Below, piece after piece: positions 8,300 through 17,167 of a stretch of DNA of 46,261 nucleotides. Under the pieces are notes generated by a model. That model was not told the origin of the DNA. It worked only from the letters and a program-made list of their open reading frames with translations, and did no database searches. The stretch is from Trueperaceae bacterium (lineage in GTDB: Bacteria; Deinococcota; Deinococci; Deinococcales; Trueperaceae), in the NCBI GenBank assembly GCA_011389865.1, contig JAABTL010000022.1:1-46261 (forward strand), read 5' to 3'. Position 1 is the stretch's first letter; every line of letters begins with the position of its first letter. Position numbers and translations under genes: made by a program.

Positions 8300-9121
8300 T
8301 CAGGGCATCACCATGCCGCCGTCCACCGTCAGCGTCTGGCCGTTGACGTAGGCGGCGTCGTCCGACACGAGGTAGGCGATGGCGGCGGCGACCTCCTCGG
8401 GGCGGCCGAAGCGGCCGACGGGGATCTGCTTCAGGTAGGCGTCGCGCAGCTCGTCGGACAGGCCGCCGGTCATGTCGGACTCGATGAAGCCGGGCGCGAC
8501 GGCGTTGACGGTGACGCCCTTGCCCGCGTACTCGCGGGCGAGGGCCTTGGTCAGGCCGATCAGGCCGGCCTTCGCCGCGACGTAGTTCGCCTGGCCGACG
8601 TTGCCCATCAGCGCCACGACCGAGCTGACGTTGACGATGCGCCCCCAGCCGGCGCGCAGCATGCCGCGCAGGGCCGCCTTCGACAGGTGGAAGGCCGACG
8701 AGAGGTCGGTGTCGATCACCGTCTCCCAGTCCTCGCGCTTCATGCGCAGCGCCAGCGTGTCGCGGGTGACGCCCGCGTTGTTGACCAGCACGTCCAGGCG
8801 GCCGAGCTCGGCCGCCACGCGCTTGATGAGGTCGGCGCAGGCATCGGGGTCGGCGACGTCTGCGCCGAACGCCTGGGCGTTCCCGCCGGCGGCGGCGATC
8901 TCGCGGACGACCTCGGCCGCGGCGGCCTCGCCGCGGGCGTAGTGCACGGCCACGGCGTGCCCGCGGGCGGCCAGCATGAGCGCGGCGGCGCGGCCGAGGC
9001 CGCGGCTCGAGCCGGTCACGAGCGCCACGCGCTGCTCGGGGGCCGCGCTCGGTTCGCGCGCCGCGTGAGCATCACGCGCCGCGCGATCATCACGCGACGG
9101 GGTCTTTGGGGTCGGGCTCAT
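8300..9121 (-). CDS. fabG: 3-oxoacyl-ACP reductase
   Basis: 273 residues. A short-chain dehydrogenase/reductase with the NADPH-binding [10 protein letters not shown] at 36-45, NNAG at 114-117, and catalytic Ser167, Tyr180 and Lys184 (YVAAK). It reduces 3-oxoacyl-ACP in each elongation cycle. The start ATG overlaps the fabD stop (ATGA). About 30 residues precede the first beta strand, rich in Ala, Asp, Arg and His, which is longer than in most FabG proteins; because of the overlap this extension is probably real. Confidence 0.95.
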   Translation of the reverse strand: MSPTPKTPSRDDRAARDAHAAREPSAAPEQRVALVTGSSRGLGRAAALMLAARGHAVAVHYARGEAAAAEVVREIAAAGGNAQAFGADVADPDACADLIKRVAAELGRLDVLVNNAGVTRDTLALRMKREDWETVIDTDLSSAFHLSKAALRGMLRAGWGRIVNVSSVVALMGNVGQANYVAAKAGLIGLTKALAREYAGKGVTVNAVAPGFIESDMTGGLSDELRDAYLKQIPVGRFGRPEEVAAAIAYLVSDDAAYVNGQTLTVDGGMVMP

Positions 9122-10179
9122 GCGGTCGCCTCCTCCTGGTCATCGCCGGTGCCGCCGTCGGGTCCCCCGCGCGGCGCCGGCGCCGCGCGCGAGGTCGCCC
9201 GGACGGCCGCCGCGACGCCGTCGGGGTCGGGGGCGGCATGGGCCTCGACGTCGTCGCCGGTCAGCGTGCGCCCCACCAGGCCGGTCAGGACGCTCCCGCC
9301 GCCGAACTCGACGAAGCGGCGCACGCCGAGCGCGTGCAGGCGCTGCAGCGTCTCGACCCAGCGCACGGGCGCCGTCACCTGCTCGAGCAGCAGGCCGCGC
9401 TCGACCTCCGGGTCCTCGACCACCTCGGCGGTGACGTTGGCGACCAGGCGCGCCGCGAGCGGGCGCAGCTCGACGCCGGCCAAGTGGGGCTGCAGGGCGT
9501 GCGCGGCCGGGAGCATGAGGCGGCAGTGGAAGGGCGCGGAGACCTTGAGGGGGAGCGCCCGCCCGCCGGCGGCCTTGAGCCGCTCGGCGGCGGCGGCCAC
9601 CCCGGCGGCGCTGCCGGAGATCACCGTCTGCTGCGGGGCGTTGAGGTTGGCGACGTCGACGACCAGGCCCTCGGCCCGCACGGCGGCGACGGCGGCCTCG
9701 ACCTCGTCGCGGCCGAGCTTGACGATCGCCGCCATGGCGCCTTCGCCCTCGGGAACGGCCGTCTGCATGGCCTCGCCGCGGGCGCGCACCAGCCGCACGG
9801 CGTCACCGATGGCCAGCGCGCCCGCGGCCACCAGCGCGGTGAACTCGCCGAGCGAGTGGCCCGCGACGTACGTCGCCGGCTGGCCGCCCGCCTCGAGGTA
9901 GGCGGCGTAGGCGGCGGCGCCGGCGGCCACCAGGGCGGGCTGCTGGTGGGCGGTCAACTGCAGCGTCTCGGCCGGGCCCTCCCACATGAGCGCGAGCAGG
10001 CCCGGAAGGGCCGCCTCGGCGGCCTCGAGGGCCGCGCGGGCGGCCGGGCTGGTGTCGTAAAGCGCCCGGGCCATGCCGACGGCCTGCGAGCCCTGGCCGG
10101 GGAACAGCGCCGCGAAGGGCGGGTCCGCGCCGACCGGCGCGAACGCGCCGACCGGCGCGGACACGGGGTCGAGCGTCAC
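9118..10179 (-). CDS. fabD: Malonyl-CoA:ACP transacylase
   Basis: 353 residues. It moves malonyl from CoA to ACP. The N-terminal FPGQGSQ motif is at 26-32, nucleophile Ser109 is in GHSLGE, and catalytic His218 is in APFHCRL. GTG at 10179 overlaps the fabH stop as GTGA. The frame is open further upstream inside fabH but carries no FabD-like residues there. No clear ribosome binding site precedes this GTG, so translation probably depends on coupling to fabH; later in-frame GTG codons are possible alternatives. Confidence 0.95.
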   Translation of the reverse strand: MTLDPVSAPVGAFAPVGADPPFAALFPGQGSQAVGMARALYDTSPAARAALEAAEAALPGLLALMWEGPAETLQLTAHQQPALVAAGAAAYAAYLEAGGQPATYVAGHSLGEFTALVAAGALAIGDAVRLVRARGEAMQTAVPEGEGAMAAIVKLGRDEVEAAVAAVRAEGLVVDVANLNAPQQTVISGSAAGVAAAAERLKAAGGRALPLKVSAPFHCRLMLPAAHALQPHLAGVELRPLAARLVANVTAEVVEDPEVERGLLLEQVTAPVRWVETLQRLHALGVRRFVEFGGGSVLTGLVGRTLTGDDVEAHAAPDPDGVAAAVRATSRAAPAPRGGPDGGTGDDQEEATA

Positions 10180-11198
10180 GCGCTCGGGACGGGGATCGGC
10201 GACGGGGTGGGCGCGGTCCACGGGCCCCAGGTCAGGACCGCCGACGCCCAGGTCAGGCCGGCGCCGAAGCTGACGAGCAGGAGGTGGTCGCCGGGTGCGA
10301 TGCGGCCCGCATCGAGCGCGTGCGCGAGCGCGAGCGGGATCGACGCGGTGGAGTTGTTGCCGTACTCGTCGACCGTGACGATCACGCGGTCCGAGGCGAG
10401 CCCGAGCCGCTCGCGGGCCGCCTCGATGATGCGCAGGTTGGCCTGATGCGGCACGAACAGCGAGATGTCGTCCGCGTTGAGCCCGGCCTTCTCGACGGCC
10501 TCGATGGTCGCGGTGTTCATCACCCGCACCGCGAACTTGAAGACCTCGCGGCCGTTCATGTGGAGCTTGTCGGAGAGCCGCGTGCCGTCGGGCAGGCAGC
10601 GGCCGACCGAGCCGAGGTGGAGCAGACCGCCGCCGTTGCCGTCCGCGCCGATGATCAGCGAGCGCAGCCCGTACGCGTCCGGCACCGCCTCGACGACGAC
10701 CGCGCCGGCGCCGTCGCCGAAGAGCACGGCGGTCGCGCGGTCCTCCCAGTTCATCACCTTGGTGAGGGCCTCGGCGCCGATCGCCAGCACCCGGCGGGCC
10801 TGGCCCGACTGCACGTACGCCTGCGCGACCGACAGCGCGTACAGCCATCCCGGGCAGGCGGCGAGCAGGTCGAAGGCGGCGGCCTTCAGGCCGAACTTGG
10901 CCTGCACCAGCGCGGCGGTCGAGGGGAAGAGCGCGTCGGGCGTGTTGGTCGCGACCAGCACCAGGTCGACGCCTTCGAGCGCCGCCTCGCCGTGCCGGCG
11001 CACGAGGTCCTCGACCGCGCGGAAGGCGAGGTCGCTGGTGTACTCGTCGTCGGCCGCCACGTGGCGCCGCTTGATCCCCGTCCGGGTGGTGATCCACTCG
11101 TCCGAGGTGTCCATGATCTTCTCGAGGTCGTGGTTGCTGACGACCTTCGGGGGCGCATAGACGCCCAGGGCGGTCACGCCCGCGCGCGGCCGCGTCAT
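10176..11198 (-). CDS. fabH: 3-oxoacyl-ACP synthase III (KAS III)
   Basis: 340 residues, normal for FabH, which starts fatty-acid synthesis by condensing acetyl-CoA or branched acyl-CoA with malonyl-ACP. Catalytic Cys115 (LLAACPGWLYAL), His251 (VPHQANLRI) and Asn281 (EYGNNSTAS) are all present. The start lies 13 bases after rpmF, and the stop overlaps fabD, so rpmF-fabH-fabD-fabG form one transcript. The order is the common bacterial one linking ribosomal L32 with fatty-acid genes. Confidence 0.96.
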   Translation of the reverse strand: MTRPRAGVTALGVYAPPKVVSNHDLEKIMDTSDEWITTRTGIKRRHVAADDEYTSDLAFRAVEDLVRRHGEAALEGVDLVLVATNTPDALFPSTAALVQAKFGLKAAAFDLLAACPGWLYALSVAQAYVQSGQARRVLAIGAEALTKVMNWEDRATAVLFGDGAGAVVVEAVPDAYGLRSLIIGADGNGGGLLHLGSVGRCLPDGTRLSDKLHMNGREVFKFAVRVMNTATIEAVEKAGLNADDISLFVPHQANLRIIEAARERLGLASDRVIVTVDEYGNNSTASIPLALAHALDAGRIAPGDHLLLVSFGAGLTWASAVLTWGPWTAPTPSPIPVPSA

Positions 11199-11211
11199 CC
11201 GGTGGGACCGC

Positions 11212-11394
11212 TCAGGCTTCGACGACTTGGCGGCCGGCGTACGAGCCGCACTCGGGGCACACCTGGTGCGGCGGCTTCATCGCCTTGCACGAGGGGCACT
11301 CGACCAGCGTCGGCGGCGTCAGCGCGTGGTGGCTGCGGCGCGCGTCGCGACTGCTCTTCGACGTCTTCTTCTTGGGGACGGGATGTTTGGCCAT
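11212..11394 (-). CDS. rpmF: Ribosomal protein bL32
   Basis: 60 residues with the basic N-terminus [17 protein letters not shown] and a zinc ribbon formed by Cys33, Cys36, Cys46 and Cys49 (CPSC and CPEC). It is a structural protein of the 50S subunit. It lies 37 bases after the YceD/DUF177 gene, the usual bacterial pairing, and is followed by fabH. Confidence 0.98.
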   Translation of the reverse strand: MAKHPVPKKKTSKSSRDARRSHHALTPPTLVECPSCKAMKPPHQVCPECGSYAGRQVVEA

Positions 11395-11431
11395 CGGGGG
11401 CTTCCTTTCGGCGCAGGGACGGGCTGGGCGC

Positions 11432-12007
11432 TCAGTCCTGCAGGTCGAGGTCCTTCAGGGCCGCGAAGGGCGACGCTTTCTCGCTCCGGGCGTCGCTCGC
11501 GGCGGCGTGCTCGGGGTGTTCGTTGAGGTTCACGCCGTCGAGCGAGAGCCCCCTGCAGTCCTCGCGGCAGAGCGCCGTGAGGGGTACTTCGATCGCCAGC
11601 ACCTGCACCAGGAGCGGCGCGAAGTCCACGACCGGCTGGCCGAAGACCAGCACGTCGTCGTCGCCGGCCTCCTCGGCGAGCACGATCTCGGCGTCGTCGG
11701 ACGGCCGGTAGCTCATCGGGTAGAGGAGCTCTGCGTGCACCGGCACCGGCACGTCGACCAGGCAGCGGCGGCACTCCATCACCACCTCGCCAGCGACCTC
11801 GCCCTCGACCAGGAAGTCGTCCTCGTCGCCGCCGATGCGTCGTACCGTCAGCGACCAGGACAGCGGTCGGGCCAGCCGCAGGCCGTCCGCGGCGAGCAGT
11901 TCGGCGGTAGGCTCCAGCAGTCCCTCGTCGACCACTTCGTCGTCGGACCCGGGGGCCTGACGCAGCAGCGCCGTGAGGTTGAGGCTCGCGTCCCGCCGAG
12001 CGACCAT
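11432..12007 (-). CDS. YceD/DUF177 family protein
   Basis: 191 residues. It has the DUF177 pattern of a beta-rich core with [13 protein letters not shown] in the middle, and [16 protein letters not shown] near the C-terminus. The family is almost always encoded directly before rpmF, as here, and has been linked to 23S rRNA processing or stability. The open frame continues upstream to 12235, but ATG at 12007 follows TATACT by eight bases, so the transcript probably starts almost at this ATG (leaderless), and the upstream residues are shadow of the opposite gene. Confidence 0.92.
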   Translation of the reverse strand: MVARRDASLNLTALLRQAPGSDDEVVDEGLLEPTAELLAADGLRLARPLSWSLTVRRIGGDEDDFLVEGEVAGEVVMECRRCLVDVPVPVHAELLYPMSYRPSDDAEIVLAEEAGDDDVLVFGQPVVDFAPLLVQVLAIEVPLTALCREDCRGLSLDGVNLNEHPEHAAASDARSEKASPFAALKDLDLQD

Positions 12008-12015
12008 CCCGTCAA

Positions 12016-12021
12016 AGTATA
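12016..12021 (-). promoter_or_regulatory. -10 element of the yceD-rpmF-fab operon
   Basis: The minus strand reads TATACT, a near-consensus -10, with eight bases between it and the ATG of the DUF177 gene. Transcription would start within about two bases of the start codon, a leaderless layout. Confidence 0.7.
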
Positions 12022-12086
12022 GGGGCGGCGGAGCCGCTGTCAAGGAAGCCGGCGGACGGCGCCACTCGCGTACCATGGGGACCGAC

Positions 12087-13070
12087 ATGGCGACGAGAGC
12101 ATCGGACGAAACCCGCGCCGCGAGCGATCCCGCGTCCGGCGACCGCGGGCAGGCTCCCTTGGTCCTGGCCGTCGACGACGACGAGGCGGTCCTGGCGCTC
12201 GTCGGGAGCGTGTTGGCGGCGTACCGCGTGGTCACCTTCGTGCGGCCCGACGAGGCGCTCGCGGCGCTGCGCGGCGGCCTGCGTCCGGACCTGATCCTGA
12301 GCGACGTGCAGATGCCGGGGATGTCGGGGTTCGAGTTGCACGTCGAGCTCAGGCGGCTGGCGCCGCTGCGATCGGTCCCCTTCCTCTACCTCACCGCGCT
12401 CGATCGCCGTGACGACGTGCGCCGTGGCATGGAGCTCGGCGCCGACGACTACTTGACGAAGCCGTTCCACCCGGACGAGCTGCGCGAGGCGGTGCGGGTG
12501 CGTCTTCAGCGCAGCCGCGCGCTGCGGTCCCCGCAACCGGCGCCGGAGGGTCTGGTCCTGAGCACGCTCGGCGGCCTGACGCTGGCGTACGGCGACCGCC
12601 GGCTCACCTGGGAGGCCAAGCGGGTGGTGCTGCTGCTGGCCTACCTGCTCGAGGAGGGCGAGGTCGTGCCGGCAGCGCGCGTACGCGCCGACGTGCTCGA
12701 GCCGGGCGTGGGCACGAACCACCTGCACGTGCTCGCCAGCCGGCTGCGCAAGACGCTGGGCGACCTCGGGACCGTCACGGTCGTCGACGAGGAGGTCCGC
12801 CTGGCGCTGCGGACGCGGGTCGCCTGGGACGCGGCGACCTTCCGGCGGGTGGCGCAGCGGGCGCTGGACGCGGGCGACGCCGGCGCCATCGAGGCCGCGC
12901 TGGCGCTGTACGCGGGGCCGTCGCTCGATGCGTTCGACGGCCCCTGGGTCGACGGCCACCGCGGCGTGCTGGAGAACCTCCAGCTGACGCTGCTCGAGGC
13001 CGCGGTCGAGCGCGCGCCGGATCCCGCCGCCAGGCAGCGGGCGGTGCAGCGGCTCGAGGCGTCCCTCTAG
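12087..13070 (+). CDS. Response regulator with SARP-like output domain
   Basis: 327 residues. Residues about 25-140 are a receiver domain with Asp30-Asp32, phospho-acceptor Asp73 (LILSDVQMPGMSG), Thr103 and Lys125 (TKPF). Residues about 178-270 form a winged-helix domain that begins LSTLGGLTLAYGDRRLTWEAKR and includes NHLHVLASRLRKTLG, similar to the SARP/AfsR-type DNA-binding region; the last 60 residues are a shortened BTAD-like helical part (ALALYAGPSLDAFDGPWVDG). No partner kinase is adjacent. ATG at 12087 follows TACCAT (12071-12076); ATG 12075 is in frame as an alternative. It is divergent from the DUF177 gene across about 80 bp. Confidence 0.82.
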   Translation: MATRASDETRAASDPASGDRGQAPLVLAVDDDEAVLALVGSVLAAYRVVTFVRPDEALAALRGGLRPDLILSDVQMPGMSGFELHVELRRLAPLRSVPFLYLTALDRRDDVRRGMELGADDYLTKPFHPDELREAVRVRLQRSRALRSPQPAPEGLVLSTLGGLTLAYGDRRLTWEAKRVVLLLAYLLEEGEVVPAARVRADVLEPGVGTNHLHVLASRLRKTLGDLGTVTVVDEEVRLALRTRVAWDAATFRRVAQRALDAGDAGAIEAALALYAGPSLDAFDGPWVDGHRGVLENLQLTLLEAAVERAPDPAARQRAVQRLEASL

Positions 13071-13142
13071 CCGCCCGCCGAGCCGGCGGTCGCTCCCGCC
13101 GCCGTCGCGCCGCGCGATGCGCCGGTCGCCGGGGCGTTCGGC

Positions 13143-13148
13143 TAGACT
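13143..13148 (+). promoter_or_regulatory. -10 element placed for a leaderless transcript
   Basis: TAGACT with exactly seven bases to the ATG at 13156. No -35 match. This is the layout described for leaderless promoters in Deinococcus and would start the mini-ORF-antiporter-hisA-mutM-thioesterase operon. Confidence 0.6.
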
Positions 13149-13155
13149 CCTCGGC

Positions 13156-13239
13156 ATGACGATGCGCCTCTCTCCCTACCGGCCCCACCCGCGGCGAGCC
13201 CGCGGCCGCGGTCACCGGCCGAGCGTAGGGACGCCGTGA
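13156..13239 (+). CDS. Leaderless 27-residue upstream ORF
   Basis: An ATG seven bases after TAGACT opens a 27-codon frame encoding a very basic, Pro/Arg-rich peptide (begins MTMRLSPYRPHPRRA). Its stop TGA at 13237-13239 overlaps the GTG start of the antiporter (GTGA), so ribosomes finishing the peptide are placed at the next start. It is most likely a leader peptide that allows translation of the antiporter from a leaderless mRNA. It may have no function as a protein. Conservation could not be tested. Confidence 0.5.
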   Translation: MTMRLSPYRPHPRRARGRGHRPSVGTP

Positions 13240-15023
13240 TCGACGCCTTCCTGTTCCAACTGGTCCTGGTGCTGCTCGCCGCCTGGGCCGCCGGCAACCT
13301 CATCTCGCGCCTCGGCTACCCGGCGGTGCTGGGGGAGATCGGCGTCGGCATCCTGCTCGGGCCGCCGCTGCTCGGCCTGCTGCGGCCGGTCGACGGGCTG
13401 CAGGTGGTCGCCGAGCTGGGCGTCATCCTGATGATGCTCTACATCGGCCTCGAGATCGACCCGCGCGAGGTCGGGCGCGCCTCGCGCGTCGGCCTGCTCG
13501 CCGCCATCGGCGGCTTCGTGGTGCCGTTCGCGCTGGGCTACGGCGCGGTGATCCTCATGGGGGGCAACGCCTGGGAGGCGGTCTTCGTCGCGATGGCGAC
13601 CGGGGTGACCTCGCTGGCCACCAAGTCGCGCATCCTGCTCGACCTGCGCGTGCTCGACACCCGCATCGCCCACGTGATGATGGCCGGCGCCCTGCTCGCC
13701 GACACGCTGTCGTTGGTCGTGTTCGCGGGGCTGTTCGGCGTGTGGACCGCGGGTTCGCTGGAGCTGACGACCCTCGGTCCCGTCCTCGGCGGCATCGCCG
13801 TCTTCGTGGCCGGCGCCTGGGTGGTGGGCGCCTACGGGCTGCCACGGCTGTACCGCTTCCTCGAGCGCCGCGGCCTCACGGGCCGCACCTTCCACCTCAC
13901 GCTGGCGCTGGTGATCGGCCTGAGCTTCGCGGAGGGCGCGGAGCTGGCCGGGCTGCACGGCATCCTCGGCGCGTTCGTGGCCGGCATGTTCCTGCGCGAG
14001 AGCTACCGCGCGCGGCGCCTGTCGCACCGCGTCACCGAGGCGATCGGCGACGTCTCCGTCGGCTTCCTCGCGCCGGTGTTCTTCGTGACCGCCGGCTACG
14101 CCGTCACCTTCTCGGTCTTCCGCGAGCAGCTGGGGCTGCTGCTGGTGATCGTCGCGGTGGCGACGATCGGCAAGATCCTGGGGACGGTCCTGTTCTACCT
14201 GCCCTCCGGTTACGGCTGGCGCGAGGGCATGGTGGTCGGGTTCGGCATGAACGGCCGCGGCGCGGTCGAGATCATCATCGCGGGCATCGGCCTGGACCTC
14301 GGCATCATCGGGCCGGAGGTCTTCTCCATCCTGGTGTTCATGGCGATCTTCACGACCGCGTCCGTGCCGGTGCTGCTCAAGTGGGGCGTCGGCTGGCTCG
14401 AGCGGCGCGACGAGCTGGTGCGCGCCGACGACAGCAGCAAGCCGGTGTTGGTCGTGGGCGCCGGCTCGCTGGCGCGTCGCGTCGCGCTGCAGCTGTCCGC
14501 CGGCCGCCCCGTCCGGCTGCTCGACCTCAACGCCGCCAACGTCGCGGCGGCGCGGGCCGAGGGCCTCGACATCGTCCAGGGCGACGCGCTCGACCGCGCC
14601 ACGCTGCGCTCGGCGGGGGCGGAGGAGTGCGGCACGGTGCTGGCCATCACCCCGAACCCCGCCGTGAACGCGTTGGTCGCGCAGCGCGCCCGGGAGGACT
14701 TCCTGGTGCCGACCGTGCGGGCGATGCTGAAGCCCGACAGCGACGGCGGCCTGTTCGACGTGGTGGCGGCCCACGGCGCCTCGCCGCTGTGCGGCGCGCC
14801 GTTCGACTTCGCGCGCTGGGAGGCGGTGGCCCGGCGGAGCGGCGAGGAGCTCGTCGAGCTGACCGCCGCCGAGGCCCGCGAGCGCCTCGGCGAGGTCGAT
14901 CCGGACGTCGGGGCGCGCGACCTGCTGCCGCTGCTCGTTCGCCGCGGGAGCGTGGTCCGCCTCTTCGCGGGGGTGGAGAAGCTCCAGGAGGGGGACCGTG
15001 TCCTTGCCATCCGAGATGCCTGA
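13236..15023 (+). CDS. CPA2-family cation/proton antiporter with RCK_N domain
   Basis: 595 residues. About 12 membrane helices span residues 5-385, with the Na+/H+ exchanger core LGYPAVLGEIGVGILLGP near the N-terminus and the GLHGILGAFVAGMFLRE segment in the middle. Residues from about 400 form a Rossmann RCK/TrkA-N domain (VLVVGAGSLARRVALQL, then QGDALDRATLRSAG), as in KefB/KefC and related potassium or sodium antiporters, followed by a TrkA-C-like end. It exchanges Na+ or K+ for protons and is probably gated by nucleotide binding; ion specificity cannot be read from sequence. GTG at 13236 overlaps the mini-ORF stop; hisA starts inside its 3' end. Confidence 0.9.
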   Translation: MIDAFLFQLVLVLLAAWAAGNLISRLGYPAVLGEIGVGILLGPPLLGLLRPVDGLQVVAELGVILMMLYIGLEIDPREVGRASRVGLLAAIGGFVVPFALGYGAVILMGGNAWEAVFVAMATGVTSLATKSRILLDLRVLDTRIAHVMMAGALLADTLSLVVFAGLFGVWTAGSLELTTLGPVLGGIAVFVAGAWVVGAYGLPRLYRFLERRGLTGRTFHLTLALVIGLSFAEGAELAGLHGILGAFVAGMFLRESYRARRLSHRVTEAIGDVSVGFLAPVFFVTAGYAVTFSVFREQLGLLLVIVAVATIGKILGTVLFYLPSGYGWREGMVVGFGMNGRGAVEIIIAGIGLDLGIIGPEVFSILVFMAIFTTASVPVLLKWGVGWLERRDELVRADDSSKPVLVVGAGSLARRVALQLSAGRPVRLLDLNAANVAAARAEGLDIVQGDALDRATLRSAGAEECGTVLAITPNPAVNALVAQRAREDFLVPTVRAMLKPDSDGGLFDVVAAHGASPLCGAPFDFARWEAVARRSGEELVELTAAEARERLGEVDPDVGARDLLPLLVRRGSVVRLFAGVEKLQEGDRVLAIRDA

Positions 15024-15765
15024 GGCCGGAGCTCGCGAAGCGCCCGCGCGCGGCGGCTTCGCCGTCGTGCCGTGCGTCGACGTCCAGGGGGGCCGCGCCG
15101 TGCGCCTGACGGAGGGCGACCCGACGCGTGAGACCGTCTACTACCCGGATCCCGTCGCCGCCGGCGGTCACTGGCTGAGCCTCGGTGCGCGCGAGCTGCA
15201 CGTCGTCGACCTCGACGCGGCGCTCGGCGCCGGCGACAACCGCGGCGTGATCGAGGACCTGGCCGCCCTGGCGGCGCAGCGCGGCGCGCGCGTCGAGGTG
15301 GGTGGCGGCGTCCGCTCGCTCGCGGCGGCGGACGCCTGGCTGGCGCGGGTGCAGCGTGTGGTGCTCGGCACGGTCGCGGTCACCGACCCGGCGCTGGTGG
15401 GGCGCCTCGTGGAGCGCTACGGGCCCGAGCGGATCGTCGTCAGCGTCGACGCCCGCGACGGCCGGGTGGCGGTGCGTGGCTGGGTGGAGACGTCGGCGGT
15501 CGAGGCGACCGAGCTGGCGCGGCGCATGGACGAGATCGGCGTCCGGGAGCTGATCTACACCGACGTCAGCCGGGACGGCACCCTGCAGGGCGTCGATCCC
15601 GAACCGGTGGCGCGCGTGCGCGAGGCGTTCCCGCACCGCCTGATCGCCGGCGGCGGCGTGGCGGTCGACGCCGACCTCGACCTCTACGAGCGCCTGGGGC
15701 TCGACGGCGCGATCGTCGGCCGGGCGCTGTACGAGGGGACGGTCCGCTATCCCCGAGCTCCCTGA
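14998..15765 (+). CDS. hisA: HisA: phosphoribosylformimino-AICAR isomerase
   Basis: 255 residues, a TIM barrel. Motifs: [19 protein letters not shown] with the first catalytic Asp, EVGGGVRS for phosphate binding, [14 protein letters not shown] with the second catalytic Asp, and IAGGGV and [11 protein letters not shown] at the C-terminal phosphate site. It catalyses the Amadori isomerisation of ProFAR to PRFAR in histidine synthesis. GTG at 14998 has AGGAGG ideally placed (14987-14992) and overlaps the antiporter gene by 26 bases. About 20 residues precede the first strand. No other his genes are nearby. Confidence 0.93.
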   Translation: MSLPSEMPEAGAREAPARGGFAVVPCVDVQGGRAVRLTEGDPTRETVYYPDPVAAGGHWLSLGARELHVVDLDAALGAGDNRGVIEDLAALAAQRGARVEVGGGVRSLAAADAWLARVQRVVLGTVAVTDPALVGRLVERYGPERIVVSVDARDGRVAVRGWVETSAVEATELARRMDEIGVRELIYTDVSRDGTLQGVDPEPVARVREAFPHRLIAGGGVAVDADLDLYERLGLDGAIVGRALYEGTVRYPRAP

Positions 15766-16678
15766 GGTCGAGACCGTCCGCCGCGAGCTGGCGCCCTGGC
15801 TGACGGGGCGCACGGTGCTGGCGGTCGAGCGCGTCGACGCGCCGATCGGTCCCAAGACGGCCGGCCTGGAGCGGGCCATCGGCCAGCGGATCGAGGCGGT
15901 GACCCGTCGCGGCAAGTTCCTGCTGCTCCCGCTGCGACCGGCGTCGGCGTGGACGTCGCCCCTGCCCGCGGGCACGGCCGCGGACGCGGACGCGGGCGGC
16001 GACGAGCTGGTGGTGCACCTCGGCATGACGGGCGTGCTTTCGCCGCGACCGCCCGTGGCGCACCTCAGGCTCCTCCTCCGCCTCGACGGCGGGCGGCCCG
16101 ACGTGCTGTACGTGCAGGACGCTCGTCGCTTCGGTCGCGTGCTGGTCGTTCCGAGGGGCGACTACCGCGCGCTGCCGACGCTCGCCGCGATGGGCCCCGA
16201 GCCGCTCGGCGACGCGTTCACGGTCACCGCCTTCGCGGCGGCGCTGGCGCGCTCCGCGCAGCCCGTCAAGGCCTTCCTGCTGTCGCAGCGACCGGTGGCG
16301 GGGGTGGGGAACATCTACGCCGACGAGGCGCTGTGGCGTGCCCGCGTGCACCCGGCGTCGCCGGCCCGCGCGCTGTCGCGCCCGAAGGTCCGCGCACTGC
16401 ACGCGGCGATCCGCGAGGTCCTGGCGGCGGCGGTGGAGCTCCAGGGCACCACGCTCTACGATTACCGGACCGTGAACGGCGAGGTCGGCGCGTACCTGGA
16501 GAAGCTCGATGCCTACGGCCACGACGGCGACCCCTGCCCGCGCTGCGGCACGCCGCTCGTGCGCAGCGTGGTCGGGCAGCGCGGCACGCACCACTGCCCG
16601 CGCTGCCAGCGGCGGGCGCGGTCCGACGCTTCCGCCCGCCGACGGCGCGATCGTTCGATGCCGGGGGGCGCGCGGTGA
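15749..16678 (+). CDS. mutM: Formamidopyrimidine-DNA glycosylase with AUC start codon
   Basis: 309 residues if translation begins at ATC 15749. Fpg/MutM removes 8-oxoguanine and cuts abasic sites using its N-terminal proline (Pro2). The reading frame shows [13 protein letters not shown] directly after ATC at 15749-15751, and no ATG, GTG or TTG lies at that position. Later motifs are intact: Lys56 (RRGKFLLLPL), HLGMTG, the VAGVGNIYADEALW loop, and the zinc finger CPRCG...GQRGTHHCPRCQ. The only nearby canonical start (GTG 15815) would delete Pro2 and Glu3 and kill the enzyme. GAGGGGAC at 15733-15740 could be the ribosome binding site. The frame overlaps the hisA end by 17 bases and the thioesterase by GTGA. 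A small loop insertion (residues about 65-85) and a basic C-terminal tail make it longer than usual. Confidence 0.9.
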   Translation: MPELPEVETVRRELAPWLTGRTVLAVERVDAPIGPKTAGLERAIGQRIEAVTRRGKFLLLPLRPASAWTSPLPAGTAADADAGGDELVVHLGMTGVLSPRPPVAHLRLLLRLDGGRPDVLYVQDARRFGRVLVVPRGDYRALPTLAAMGPEPLGDAFTVTAFAAALARSAQPVKAFLLSQRPVAGVGNIYADEALWRARVHPASPARALSRPKVRALHAAIREVLAAAVELQGTTLYDYRTVNGEVGAYLEKLDAYGHDGDPCPRCGTPLVRSVVGQRGTHHCPRCQRRARSDASARRRRDRSMPGGAR

Positions 16679-17157
16679 GCGGCGACCTGCTGCACGTCAC
16701 GCCGATCCAGGTCCGCTTCGGCGATACCGATCGCTTCGGGCACATCAACAACGCCAGCTTCGCCACCTACTCGGAGAGCGCCCGCATCGAGCTGATCACC
16801 TCGCTCGGCTACCCGCTCGGGGGGATGATCCTGGCGCACATGGCGATCGACTTCCGGCGGCAGCTCCACGTGGGCGACCCGCTGCTGGTGCTCAGTCGGA
16901 TCGACCGCATCGGCCGCAGCTCGATCGGGATGCGCCAGGCGCTGCTGCGGCCGGGCGCGCCGGAGGCCGGCCACGGGCCCGCGCGGGCCGTGGCCTTGGT
17001 CGAGGCGCCGCGAGGCGAGGTGGTCGCCGACATCGCCACCGTGGTCGTGACGTACGACTACCGCGAGGAGCGCTCGGTGCCGCTGCCCGAAGACCTGCGA
17101 GCGCGTCTGGAACCGTTCTGCGGTCCCCTGCCGGGCGGCGGAGGGGCGGAAGGGTAA
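16675..17157 (+). CDS. Hotdog-fold acyl-CoA thioesterase (4HBT type)
   Basis: 160 residues with the 4HBT signature VRFGDTDRFGHINNASFATY: Asp and His-Asn as in YbgC/FcbC-type thioesterases. It probably hydrolyses an acyl-CoA; the substrate is unknown. GTG at 16675 overlaps the mutM stop (GTGA). It is the last gene of the operon, followed by a 7-bp hairpin. Confidence 0.88.
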   Translation: MSGDLLHVTPIQVRFGDTDRFGHINNASFATYSESARIELITSLGYPLGGMILAHMAIDFRRQLHVGDPLLVLSRIDRIGRSSIGMRQALLRPGAPEAGHGPARAVALVEAPRGEVVADIATVVVTYDYREERSVPLPEDLRARLEPFCGPLPGGGGAEG

Positions 17158-17167
17158 CACCCCGAAA

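Noticed and set aside
15815-16678. mutM starting at GTG 15815
   Set aside because: This start removes the catalytic Pro2 and Glu3 while they are encoded perfectly just upstream; the AUC at 15749 is a better explanation.
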